Positions 1 through 6,422 of a stretch of 12,815 bases of DNA are shown here, piece by piece; position 1 is the stretch's first letter; every line of letters begins with the position of its first letter. Origin of the DNA: Planctomycetota bacterium (lineage in GTDB: Bacteria; Planctomycetota; Planctomycetia; Pirellulales; UBA1268). The notes beneath the pieces are model-generated. The model saw only the letters and a list, made by a program, of their open reading frames with translations, had not been told where the DNA came from and ran no database searches. The position numbers and the translations under genes are program-made. The stretch covers positions 1 through 12,815 of the forward strand of contig QWQL01000194.1 of the NCBI GenBank assembly GCA_003670825.1. Direction: 5' to 3'.

Positions 1-963
1 CAGGCGGGCGTGGCCCGAGCGAAGAAGGAGGGGATCTCGACGGTCATCCTCGACACCGCCGGCCGCCTCGCGATCGACGAGGCCCTCATGCAGGAGCTCT
101 CGCGGATCGACCGCACCGTGGGCCCCGACCAGGTGTATCTCGTGGTCGACGCGATGACCGGCCAGGATGCGGTGAGGAGTGCTGCGGCATTCCAGGAGGC
201 CCTCGAGCTGGACGGCGTCATCATGACGAAGCTCGACGGCGATGCCCGCGGCGGCGCGGCGCTCTCGGTGAAGAGCGTGACGGGCGTGCCGATCAAGTTC
301 ATCGGCACCGGCGAGCAGATCGAGGCTCTTGAGGACTTCCATCCCGAGCGGCTGGCGGGGCGGATCCTCGGCATGGGCGACGTCGTCTCGCTCGTCGAGG
401 AGGCGCAGCGGAAGTTCGACCAAGACGAGATGAAGCGGCAGGAGGAGCGGTTGAAGGCGGGCGAGTTCACGCTCGACGACTTCAAGAAGATGCTCCTCCA
501 GACGCGGCGGCTCGGCCCGCTCGGCAAGGTGCTCGGCATGATTCCCGGCATGGGGGGCATGCAGGAGATGCTCGGTGGGGCCGATCTCGAGAAGGATATG
601 AATCGACTCTTCGGAATCATCGATTCGATGACGCCCGACGAGCGCCGGAATCCCTCCCGGATCGTCGACCAGTCGCGGCGCCGGCGGATCGCCGCGGGCG
701 CCGGAGTCGAACTCCAGGAGGTCGGCGACCTCGTCAAGCAGTTCGACGGCATGGCGTCGATGATGAAGGGCATGGCAGGCCTCGGCATGCGGGAACGGAT
801 GCAGCAGGTGCAGCGACTTCAGACGCAGATGCAAAATCCAAACGCCCGGATCGCCAAGCCCAAGGGAGACACCGGCCGACGGCTCACGGCCGACGAACGG
901 CGAAAGCTGAAAAAACTGCGTGATAAAGACGCCCGCCGCAAAAAGCGGGGCGACGGCGACTGA
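1..963 (+). CDS. ffh: Signal recognition particle protein Ffh (SRP54), 5'-truncated by window start
   Basis: SRP GTPase that binds signal peptides and the SRP RNA and delivers translating ribosomes to the membrane receptor FtsY. The reading frame is open from base 1, so 320 C-terminal residues are present; the N domain and the P-loop lie outside the window. Visible GTPase motifs are DTAGR (bases 52–66) and TKLDGDARGG (about bases 226–255). The methionine-rich M domain follows, with RLGPLGKVLGMIPGMGGM (about 508–561) and the RNA-binding helix region SRRRRIAAGAGVELQEV (about 673–723). Most Ffh proteins have GSG where this one has GAG, so the conserved serine is replaced by alanine. The C terminus is very Lys/Arg-rich, as is common in the family. 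The gene ends in TGA and faces thiD across a repeat-filled gap. The identification is firm. Confidence 0.97.
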   Translation, partial: QAGVARAKKEGISTVILDTAGRLAIDEALMQELSRIDRTVGPDQVYLVVDAMTGQDAVRSAAAFQEALELDGVIMTKLDGDARGGAALSVKSVTGVPIKFIGTGEQIEALEDFHPERLAGRILGMGDVVSLVEEAQRKFDQDEMKRQEERLKAGEFTLDDFKKMLLQTRRLGPLGKVLGMIPGMGGMQEMLGGADLEKDMNRLFGIIDSMTPDERRNPSRIVDQSRRRRIAAGAGVELQEVGDLVKQFDGMASMMKGMAGLGMRERMQQVQRLQTQMQNPNARIAKPKGDTGRRLTADERRKLKKLRDKDARRKKRGDGD

Positions 964-966
964 CCT

Positions 967-1235
967 CGCTCGAGCGGATCCAGTTTATGTGGAGCGTCGT
1001 CTTCGGAAGCGAGGGCGGGTAGGCGAAGGGGGTCGGCGAACGCTCGCGGAGCCTTGGGCGTATCCTCGCCCGGGCGACGCGACTTTTGCCGCCCCCGAGC
1101 CGGTGAACCACGTACGTCGGATGCGCTCTAGAGCTCATCCACGGTATGTGTAGCGTTGTCTGCAGAAACGAGGCCGGGTAGGCGAAGGGGGTCGGCGAAC
1201 GCTCGCGGAGCCTTGGGCGTATCCTCGCCCGGGCG
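967..1235. repeat. Pair of imperfect direct repeats, 159-bp period
   Basis: Two copies lie between the convergent ends of ffh and thiD. Copy 1 spans about 967–1076 and copy 2 about 1126–1235. The last 61 bases are identical (1016–1076 and 1175–1235); the preceding 43 bases match at 34 positions. Each identical core holds two small stem-loops: GCTC-GCG-GAGC (1042–1052 and 1201–1211) and GGGCG-TATCCT-CGCCC (1056–1071 and 1215–1230). Copy 1 starts within a few bases of the ffh stop and copy 2 ends three bases before the thiD stop. It may be a dispersed intergenic element or a two-sided transcript-end structure; no T-tract follows the stems. Period and identity are read directly; the function is unknown. 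Confidence 0.85.
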
Positions 1236-1238
1236 CTG

Positions 1239-2042
1239 TTACGGAATCGGGAGGGATGTGGTTTCCGCCGGCGCGAAGTGATCCACGGGCCCCGAGCCAC
1301 CGCCGAGACCCGGCGCCCCCGCGATGGCCGCGCGAATGAACCGCCGGCCGCCGGTGACGGCGGCGAGCACATCGTCACCGCGGGCCAGCCGCGCCGTGAT
1401 GGCGGCCGAGAGCGTGCAGCCGGTGCCATGGGTGTGCGGGGTGTCGATGCGTTCACCGGGAAACACCGTCGCCCGGCCGTCCGACCAGAGCAGGTCAATC
1501 GCGCTGCCGGCGAGGTGCCCGCCCTTCACCAGCACGTGCCGCGGACCGAGGGCAGCGATCGCTCGCGCCGCCCGCTCCATCGACTCCAGGTCATGGACCT
1601 CGAATCCTGCCAGCCTCGCGGCCTCGGGCAGGTTGGGGGTCACGAGCGTCGCCAGGGGCAAAAGTTTGGAGACCAGCACGGCGACCGCGTCGGCGGCCAG
1701 CAGCGGCGCGCCGTGCTTGCTCACCATCACCGGATCGACGACCAGCGGAACGCAAAACCTCGCGGCCCGCGTGGCCACCGCGGCGATCACGTCGGCCCGG
1801 CCCAGGGCCCCGGTCTTGATCGCCGCCGGCGGGATGTCGGCCATGACCGCGTCGAGCTGATCGACCACCAGTTGCCAAGACAGCACCTCGACCGCCGACA
1901 CGCTCCGCGTGTTCTGCACCGTCACCAGCGTGACCACGCTCATGCCGTAGACGCCGTGCTGGTGAAACGTCTTCAGGTCGGCCTGGAGGCCGGCGCCGCC
2001 GGAGGGATCGGAACCGGCGATGGTGAGGGCGACGACAGTCAT
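1239..2042 (-). CDS. thiD: Hydroxymethylpyrimidine/phosphomethylpyrimidine kinase ThiD
   Basis: ATP-dependent kinase of the ribokinase-like family that phosphorylates HMP and HMP-P to HMP-PP, the pyrimidine half of thiamine; cytoplasmic. The 267-residue product has the usual length. It opens with the family N terminus TIAGSDPSGGAGLQADLKTF (residues 7–26), has VVDPVMVSKHG (101–111), VTPNLPEA (134–141) and LVKGGH (171–176), and the anion-hole signature HGTGCTLSAAI (205–215) with Cys209. The ATG at 2042 was chosen because the conserved fold begins right behind it; the frame stays open further upstream but that part lies in a hairpin leader. The ribosome binding site is weak (GGGGTG close to the start). 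It lies downstream of a P-II-like gene on the same strand, 160 nt away. No other thiamine gene is in the window. Confidence 0.96.
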   Translation of the reverse strand: MTVVALTIAGSDPSGGAGLQADLKTFHQHGVYGMSVVTLVTVQNTRSVSAVEVLSWQLVVDQLDAVMADIPPAAIKTGALGRADVIAAVATRAARFCVPLVVDPVMVSKHGAPLLAADAVAVLVSKLLPLATLVTPNLPEAARLAGFEVHDLESMERAARAIAALGPRHVLVKGGHLAGSAIDLLWSDGRATVFPGERIDTPHTHGTGCTLSAAITARLARGDDVLAAVTGGRRFIRAAIAGAPGLGGGSGPVDHFAPAETTSLPIP

Positions 2043-2202
2043 GCACCCCAAGGATAACCACCAGACGGCAGGCAGCGAGTCGCAGGTCTGCACGCCGTCT
2101 GGTGCGGGCAGCGGCGCAGCCACCCGCGCCTCACGGCGAGGAGTTTCTCACCGTGGGCGGAGGTGCTCGTGCCGCTTGCTTGGTTGCGGCCGTCAGGCCA
2201 TC
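2043..2202 (-). promoter_or_regulatory. Structured leader upstream of thiD (two hairpins)
   Basis: This 160-nt gap on the minus strand holds two stem-loops. The proximal one is a perfect 11-bp inverted repeat, CACCAGACGGC (2059–2069) with GCCGTCTGGTG (2094–2104), 24-nt loop, ending 16 nt before the thiD ATG. The distal one (2132–2155) is a 9-bp stem with a 6-nt loop; one pair is G·U only if the minus strand is transcribed, but a mismatch in plus-strand RNA, which hints at a minus-strand transcript. I looked for the TPP riboswitch core (CUGAGA and the ACCUGAU...GGGUAA block) and did not find it. It could be an attenuator, an mRNA stability element, or the 3' structure of the P-II-like transcript. 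Confidence 0.45.
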
Positions 2203-2514
2203 TTACGTCTTGATCGTATCGACCGGATGCGCACTCTCGACGGCGAGGACGAAGGCGAATGTCCGGTCGCCGCCTTCCTTGATGATCGTGTCGACGACCG
2301 TCGACGCATGCTCATCACCGACAACGCATTCGATCCGCGACTTCGTCCGCGAATGCTGCTCCGTCGTGGCGCCCCGGTAGGTGGTCGTGACGGTAGCCTC
2401 GGGGACCGTGCCCGCGGCGCTGACGGCGGACAGTGACGGAAAGCCGAGGCCGAGCAGGACCTCACGGATCCGCTCGAACCGCTGCGGATCCACGTACGCG
2501 ACGACTAACTTCAT
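2203..2514 (-). CDS. P-II-like protein (GlnB superfamily, degenerate loops)
   Basis: A 103-residue ferredoxin-like-fold protein resembling the nitrogen regulatory P-II family. The match rests on the N-terminal strand MKLVVAYVDP, the helix RFERIREVLLGLG (12–24), the T-loop approach TYRGATTEQ (45–53), and IECVVGDEHASTVVDTIIKEGG (61–82), which parallels the core of GlnB. Two functional P-II hallmarks are absent: the tyrosine that is uridylylated in the T-loop is not in its usual place after YRG, and the B-loop TGKIGDGKIF is shortened to GGDRTFAF. ATP/2-oxoglutarate sensing of the classical kind is therefore doubtful. The ATG at 2514 has GGAGT seven bases upstream. It is divergent from rpsP and precedes thiD. 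It may be a small-molecule or metal sensor of the wider P-II-like group; the ligand is unknown. Confidence 0.7.
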   Translation of the reverse strand: MKLVVAYVDPQRFERIREVLLGLGFPSLSAVSAAGTVPEATVTTTYRGATTEQHSRTKSRIECVVGDEHASTVVDTIIKEGGDRTFAFVLAVESAHPVDTIKT

Positions 2515-2852
2515 GTTCCGACTCCTTGGGGGAGGGTTACCAGTGGTCTGCACCACACCTGAGTCCGCCGACGTCACACCCTACACCGCAGGGATGGTCG
2601 CCCCAAGGGGTCGCTTTCGGCAGTGGAGGATCGCCTGGATGAGACCGGCGGACTCCGCTCTGGTGGCCCGAAAACTCACGCGGAGGGTGACTCAGGCCAG
2701 GCTGCCGCGCGGAGAAGTTTTCTGAGAATTACGCGGCGATTCCGCCGAAAAGAACCGCGTTCTGGGCGGGCCTTGGGTTCCGTCCAACGTCGGCTACTAT
2801 AGGGGGCTCGACAGACCCTCAGCATTCCTCTGGATTTTGGAGATTCTCGACC
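2515..2852. other. Divergent intergenic region, P-II-like / rpsP
   Basis: This stretch of 338 bp lies between two divergent genes. I see no convincing gene in it. It holds the rpsP promoter near its right end, a short perfect inverted repeat GTGGT-CTGC-ACCAC (2543–2556) just upstream of the P-II-like ribosome binding site, which could be an operator, and a stem CGGCG-ATTC-CGCCG (2734–2747) upstream of the rpsP -35 box. Short open frames here overlap each other and show no family resemblance. Confidence 0.5.
2773..2800 (+). promoter_or_regulatory. Sigma-70-like promoter of the rpsP operon
   Basis: TTGGGT (2773–2778), a 16-bp spacer and TACTAT (2795–2800), followed by AGGGGGCTCG. The predicted start near 2807 gives a leader of about 46 nt with GGAG (2839–2842) as ribosome binding site for the GTG start of rpsP. 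The G+C-rich stretch just after the -10 box is the kind of discriminator linked in other bacteria to stringent control of ribosomal promoters; that part is inference. Confidence 0.5.
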
Positions 2853-3371
2853 GTGGCAGTGGCAATTCGAATGAAGCGGATGGGCCGAAAGAACCGCGAG
2901 TATTACCGCATCTGCGCGACCGACCGCCGCAATCCCCGCGACGGCCGCGTGATCGAGGAACTCGGCACCTACGATCCGCACGTGCCCGAGACTGACGCCC
3001 GTGTCACGCTCAACGGCGTCCGCGTCGACTACTGGGTTTCGGTCGGCGCCCAGCCAAGTGACGCCGTTCGCGTGCTGATCAAGAAGTACGGCACCAACGG
3101 CACGCACCTCAAGCAGATGGAACTGGCCCGGGCCAAACTCGCGATGCCGCGGATCATTCCCGATCCGGGCGAGCCGGCCTTCGTGCCCGTCGTCAAGTCG
3201 GAAGCCGTGGCCGAAGCTCCGGCAGTTGCCGTGGCCGAAGCTCCGGCAGTTGAGGCTGCCGCGGTGACAGCCGTTGCCGAACCGGTTGCTGAAACAGTCG
3301 CCGAAGCCGTGGCCGAAACGGTCACCACGCCTGCCGCTGAACCCGTCGCCGAACAGCCGAAAGCCGAGTGA
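2853..3371 (+). CDS. rpsP: 30S ribosomal protein bS16 with long Ala/Val/Glu-rich C-terminal tail
   Basis: Small-subunit protein that binds 16S rRNA in the body of the 30S particle and helps assembly. Residues 1 to about 82 are the S16 domain, with VAIRMKRMGRKNREYYRI (3–20) and LGTYDP (37–42). S16 is usually 80–100 residues; this one has 172 because of a tail (about 105–172) made largely of Ala, Val, Glu and Pro in a repeating AVAEAP / PVAETV pattern. At DNA level part of the tail is a perfect 24-bp tandem duplication (3204–3251). The start is GTG with GGAG ten bases upstream. It is the first gene of the rpsP–trmD–rplS–yraN operon. The tail is unlikely to contact the S16 rRNA site; its role is unknown. 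Confidence 0.96.
   Translation: MAVAIRMKRMGRKNREYYRICATDRRNPRDGRVIEELGTYDPHVPETDARVTLNGVRVDYWVSVGAQPSDAVRVLIKKYGTNGTHLKQMELARAKLAMPRIIPDPGEPAFVPVVKSEAVAEAPAVAVAEAPAVEAAAVTAVAEPVAETVAEAVAETVTTPAAEPVAEQPKAE
3204..3251 (+). repeat. 24-bp perfect tandem duplication inside rpsP
   Basis: Two identical 24-base units, 3204–3227 and 3228–3251, each in codon phase and encoding AVAEAPAV. They sit in the low-complexity tail of bS16, so changes in copy number would keep the reading frame. Confidence 0.9.
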
Positions 3372-3435
3372 TCGTGGCCCTGGCCGCCACCGTCCCTCCG
3401 GTCGGCTGGGCGTCCGCGGCGATCCAGTCCCTGTC

Positions 3436-4152
3436 ATGCGCATCGACATCGTCACGTTGTTTCCCGAGATGTTCGCGAGCTTCCTCGATGGAAGCCTGCT
3501 TGGGGCGGCGCGCCGCGCCGGCACGATCGACGTCCGGCTGACGGATATCCGCGACTTCGCCGAGGGCGTGCATCGGCAGGTCGATGATCGCCCGTTTGGA
3601 GGCGGCCCAGGCATGCTACTGATGCCCGGCCCGGTCGTGTCGTGCGTTGAAGCGGTGCGGTCTGCAGGGTCTCCTGAGGCTCGCACCGTGCTGCTCACAC
3701 CTGGCGGTCGCCGGCTCGACCAGCCACTGGTCGAGGAACTGGCCGGGCTCGAACGGCTCGTGCTGGTCTGCGGACGCTATGAGGGCTTCGACGCCCGGAT
3801 CGCCCAGACCCTCGCCGCCGAAGAGGTTTCGATCGGCGATTACGTGCTCTCCGGCGGGGAAGTGGCGGCGATGGTGATCGTCGACGCCGTGGCCCGCCTG
3901 CTGCCGGGTGTTCTCGGCCACGAGGAGAGCGCCGCCCAAGACTCGTTTTCCGGGGCCGACCGACTGGTCGAGGGCCCCCAGTACACCAGGCCGCGAGAGT
4001 TTCGCGGCCTGACCGTGCCCGAGATCTTACTCTCGGGAGATCACGGCCGAATCGCCACCTGGCGGCACGACCAGGCCGTCGCGGCCACCGTCCGGCGAAA
4101 CCAGCCCTCTCCCATCCACTCTTCGAGCCAACCCCAAAGGAGTCCATCGTGA
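3436..4152 (+). CDS. trmD: tRNA (guanine-N1)-methyltransferase TrmD
   Basis: SAM-dependent SPOUT (trefoil-knot) methylase that makes m1G37 next to the anticodon and prevents +1 frameshifts; works as a dimer. The 238-residue product shows MRIDIVTLFPEMF at the N terminus, RPFGGGPGM (52–60), CGRYEGFDARI (112–122), the knot loop SIGDYVLSGGE (132–142), and the segment ARLLPGVLG...DSFSGADRLVEGPQYTRP with Arg154 and Asp169, the residues that correspond to the catalytic pair of the E. coli enzyme. The last roughly 15 residues are Ser/Pro-rich and not conserved. The ATG at 3436 matches the family start; the ribosome binding site is poor. rimM, which normally sits between rpsP and trmD, is absent from the 64-bp gap. 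The stop overlaps the rplS start (GTGA). Confidence 0.97.
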   Translation: MRIDIVTLFPEMFASFLDGSLLGAARRAGTIDVRLTDIRDFAEGVHRQVDDRPFGGGPGMLLMPGPVVSCVEAVRSAGSPEARTVLLTPGGRRLDQPLVEELAGLERLVLVCGRYEGFDARIAQTLAAEEVSIGDYVLSGGEVAAMVIVDAVARLLPGVLGHEESAAQDSFSGADRLVEGPQYTRPREFRGLTVPEILLSGDHGRIATWRHDQAVAATVRRNQPSPIHSSSQPQRSPS

Positions 4153-4556
4153 GTCTTAAACTGCTTGCCGCCGTCGAAGCCTCGAGCCTCAAGTCGGAAG
4201 TTCCCAGCTTCGAGATCGGCGACACCGTCGACGTTCACACCCGGATTCTCGAGGGCGAGAAGGAGCGGGTGCAGATCTTCAACGGCGTCGTGATCGCCAA
4301 GAGCGGGACCGGCAGCCGCGAAATGTTCACCGTTCGCCGGATCGTGGCGGGCGAGGGCGTCGAGCGGAAGTTTCCGCTGCACTCGCCAAAGATCGGGAAG
4401 ATCGAGGTCAAGCGGTCGGGCGTGTCGCGGCGGGCGAAGCTCTACTACCTCCGCGATCGCTCCGGCAAGTCGACCCGGCTCCGCGAGAAGCGCGACGACG
4501 TGGCGGCTGCCGCGAAGGCTGCCGGCAAGTCGAAGAAGGCAGCCGCGACCACCTGA
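4149..4556 (+). CDS. rplS: 50S ribosomal protein bL19
   Basis: Large-subunit protein at the 30S–50S interface. The 135-residue product has the L19 core: PSFEIGDTVDVHTRILEGEKER, then IFNGVVIAKSGTGSREMFTVRRI, the block VERKFPLHSPKIGKIEV and YYLRDRSGKSTRLREKR (about 99–115). The last 20 residues are an Ala/Lys-rich extension, modest for the family. The GTG start at 4149 overlaps the trmD stop by four bases and has GGAG six bases upstream (4139–4142), which points to translational coupling. Confidence 0.97.
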   Translation: MSLKLLAAVEASSLKSEVPSFEIGDTVDVHTRILEGEKERVQIFNGVVIAKSGTGSREMFTVRRIVAGEGVERKFPLHSPKIGKIEVKRSGVSRRAKLYYLRDRSGKSTRLREKRDDVAAAAKAAGKSKKAAATT

Positions 4557-4571
4557 GACGGGAGGCCGCCC

Positions 4572-4946
4572 GTGCCTTCATCCGCCCGGGACGAACTCGG
4601 CCGCCGCGGCGAGGATGAGGCGGCGGCCTACCTTCGGGGGCTTGGCTACCGAATCGTCGGCCGCCGTGAGCGGATCCTCCGCGGCGACATCGACATCGTC
4701 GCCCTCGACGGCCGCACGGTCGTGTTCGTGGAGGTTCGTGCCCGGTCAGACACCGCCCATGGCCACCCCGCTGAAACCGTGGGATTCGTCAAGCAGCGGC
4801 GGATCGCCGAACTGGCGACCGCCTACATCCGCCGTCACCGGCTCGAGGACGCGAGCGTGCGGATCGACGTGGTCGCAGTCACTTTCGATCCGCAGGGCAA
4901 GGCCGTGGTCGAGCACTATCAAAACGCCTTCGACTCGCCGTGGTGA
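4572..4946 (+). CDS. yraN: UPF0102 family protein YraN (nuclease-like fold)
   Basis: A 124-residue member of the UPF0102/YraN family, a Holliday-junction-resolvase-like (restriction-endonuclease) fold whose biological role is unsettled. It shows ELGRRGEDEAAAYLRGLGYR (8–27), the acidic motif RGDIDIVALDG in place of the usual GEIDLI, and FVEVRAR in place of FVEVKxR; the Asp–Glu positions needed for a nuclease centre are kept while the lysine is conservatively changed to arginine. The GTG start is set by a full GGAGG six bases upstream (4561–4565). It is the last gene of the rpsP operon, 15 nt behind rplS. In many bacteria rnhB lies between rplS and yraN; it is not here. Confidence 0.93.
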   Translation: MPSSARDELGRRGEDEAAAYLRGLGYRIVGRRERILRGDIDIVALDGRTVVFVEVRARSDTAHGHPAETVGFVKQRRIAELATAYIRRHRLEDASVRIDVVAVTFDPQGKAVVEHYQNAFDSPW

Positions 4947-4947
4947 G

Positions 4948-4974
4948 CCCGGGCTTCGACGCCCGAGGCCGGGC
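4948..4974. terminator. Possible hairpin in the yraN / App1 convergent gap
   Basis: The 30-bp gap between two convergent stop codons contains CGGGC-TTCGAC-GCCCG (4950–4965), and GCCCG can pair alternatively with CGGGC at 4970–4974. There is no T-tract, so an intrinsic terminator is uncertain; the symmetrical placement between convergent genes is the main argument. Confidence 0.3.
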
Positions 4975-4976
4975 CG

Positions 4977-6041
4977 TCACCGGGCGGGCTCGAGATCGGC
5001 GAGTTGGGTGGGATCCTGAAAGATCGTGAACGAGTCGCGGGGCAGCCGCCGGGCAATCCGGGCGAGCCGCTCGCGAACCTTGGCCTGTGACGCCTTCGCG
5101 GGCACTTCACGGATGATGATCCCGGCCACCTGCTCCGGACGATGGCGGGCGATCGCCGCGTAGACCTCCGGGTCGCGTTCACCGGAATCGCCCACCAGCA
5201 CGAACCGCCGGCCCGGAAAGTCGTCCATGATCCGGTCGATGGTCCGCCGCTTGGCCCGCTTCCGCGTGGGCAGCCTCCCCAGCGGAGTCGAGTCTTTGAG
5301 CCGGAAAAGCTTGAGGTGCATCGAGCCGGCGGGCAGTCCTGATTCCCCGAGAAACCGGCAGAGGCAGTCGGAGAGTTGCCAGGGGCTACTCGAGACGTAA
5401 TGAAATGCCGCTCCGCTCTCCCGCCACCGGCGGTAGACCTCCGGCATCCCCTCCACCGGCACGAACTCGCGGACGAGCGTGTTGCGGAGAAGTTCGCGGC
5501 GATGCGCGACGTTGGAAAACTTCACGGTGTCGTCGATGTCGGAGATCACCGACGTGCCCGTGACGTCCACCAGATGAATCGACCCCGCGGCCGTGGGAGC
5601 GCCGTCGCCGTCGGTGTCTGCCTCGTCGGTGATGCCGGTATACTCCAGCCGCCCACCCCCAGGCGACGCCCACGAGGCTGCGAAGCCGTCGTCGAAATCG
5701 ACCCGTGCCTGAAAGTGACCGCTGCGATCGGACAGGCCGGCGTCGATGATCCGATCCCCCAGGGCAATGCGAACCCGGTGGCCGGCCACGCGGCGAAACA
5801 GGAATACCTCGGCCCGCCTCCGGAAGACCTCGGAACTCGTCTGGGCGTCGTTCAGATCGAGCAGTCGCCGTAAAACGGCCACCGCGAGCACCCGCCGGCG
5901 GCTCCGTTCCGGCAACGGCCGGGCCACCATGCCGGCGATCAGGGCCGTCCAGCCAGTGGCCGTGCGGCTGGCGTAGGTGGGGAAGAACACGATCATGCTG
6001 CGGATGACCGCCGGGGATGCTTGCAACCGAACCCCAGCCAT
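4977..6041 (-). CDS. App1-type HAD phosphatase domain protein
   Basis: A 354-residue protein of the App1/DUF2183 group (phosphatidate phosphatase App1 catalytic domain, HAD superfamily). The N-terminal half (about 17–155) looks like the β-rich App1 accessory region, including FFPTYASRTATGWTALIAG. The catalytic half has the HAD motif I SDIDDTVKFSNV (167–178, nucleophile Asp168 and Asp170), motif II YVSSSPW (215–221), a Lys/Arg-rich stretch (259–266) and motif IV VLVGDSGERDPEVY (281–294). There is no signal peptide or clear membrane segment, so it is probably cytoplasmic. The ATG at 6041 was preferred over one 132 bases upstream because it has GGAAGG seven bases before it and because the longer frame would run antisense through the 29-residue gene. 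In yeast App1 acts on phosphatidic acid; the bacterial substrate is not known. Confidence 0.88.
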   Translation of the reverse strand: MAGVRLQASPAVIRSMIVFFPTYASRTATGWTALIAGMVARPLPERSRRRVLAVAVLRRLLDLNDAQTSSEVFRRRAEVFLFRRVAGHRVRIALGDRIIDAGLSDRSGHFQARVDFDDGFAASWASPGGGRLEYTGITDEADTDGDGAPTAAGSIHLVDVTGTSVISDIDDTVKFSNVAHRRELLRNTLVREFVPVEGMPEVYRRWRESGAAFHYVSSSPWQLSDCLCRFLGESGLPAGSMHLKLFRLKDSTPLGRLPTRKRAKRRTIDRIMDDFPGRRFVLVGDSGERDPEVYAAIARHRPEQVAGIIIREVPAKASQAKVRERLARIARRLPRDSFTIFQDPTQLADLEPAR

Positions 6042-6102
6042 CTTACAACCTTCCGCGACGGTGATGGACGCACTTCTGCGGCCCGCCGCGTGGAGATTTT
6101 GA

Positions 6103-6192
6103 ATGGGTGTCAAGAAAACGGGCAAGGGTCGACGCAAACTAGGCCAGAAAAAACGCCGAATGCGAGCCCGCATCCGTCATCGCAAGGGCTGA
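6103..6192 (+). CDS. 29-residue highly basic protein, ribosomal-protein-like
   Basis: A very short frame encoding 29 residues beginning MGVKKTGKGRRKLG, of which 15 are Lys or Arg; it ends IRHRKG. GGAG lies seven bases before the ATG (6092–6095), a better ribosome binding site than several certain genes here have. Its composition and length resemble tiny ribosomal proteins: the bTHX type and especially the short bacterial proteins with an AURKAIP1/COX24-like C-terminal motif (bS22/mS38 relatives), which are runs of KKRRKRMxxxxxRxRxRK. That assignment is by composition and motif resemblance only. It is divergent from the App1-like gene, 61 bp away, and not part of an obvious operon. Coding potential is likely; a role in the ribosome or nucleic-acid binding is inference. 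Confidence 0.72.
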   Translation: MGVKKTGKGRRKLGQKKRRMRARIRHRKG

Positions 6193-6304
6193 TTGTAGTC
6201 CCGCCGCTGGTCGTTGATCGTTGTCTCTCGACAGTCTCTCCGGCACGACCGGCACATGTTTCCACGCCCGGTGCTTCCGCACGGTAAGGCGGCTCTTGCA
6301 CAGG

Positions 6305-6332
6305 TTGCCGCGCCCCCGGCATGGGGTAGTGT
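6305..6332 (+). promoter_or_regulatory. Weak promoter candidate for the 6423 lipoprotein gene
   Basis: TTGCCG (6305–6310), 16-bp spacer, TAGTGT (6327–6332). It is the best match I find in the 230-bp gap between the 29-residue gene and the lipoprotein. Both boxes deviate from consensus, so this is tentative. The rest of the gap shows no recognisable gene. Confidence 0.22.
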
Positions 6333-6422
6333 TGCGTGGCTTCCGATGATGACCGCGTGGACTCGCGTTCGGCTCGGATCTGAACGAGTGCACCTCAGGA
6401 AGCCGCCCGAGGAGACGGAGCG

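Noticed and set aside
884..1498. 204-residue minus-strand frame crossing the repeats
   Set aside because: It overlaps the ffh and thiD 3' ends and reads the repeat units; I treat it as non-coding, though its repeat peptide is listed as a finding.
2043..2202. TPP riboswitch before thiD
   Set aside because: The conserved CUGAGA and ACCUGAU/GGGUAA blocks are absent on the minus strand; only generic hairpins are seen.
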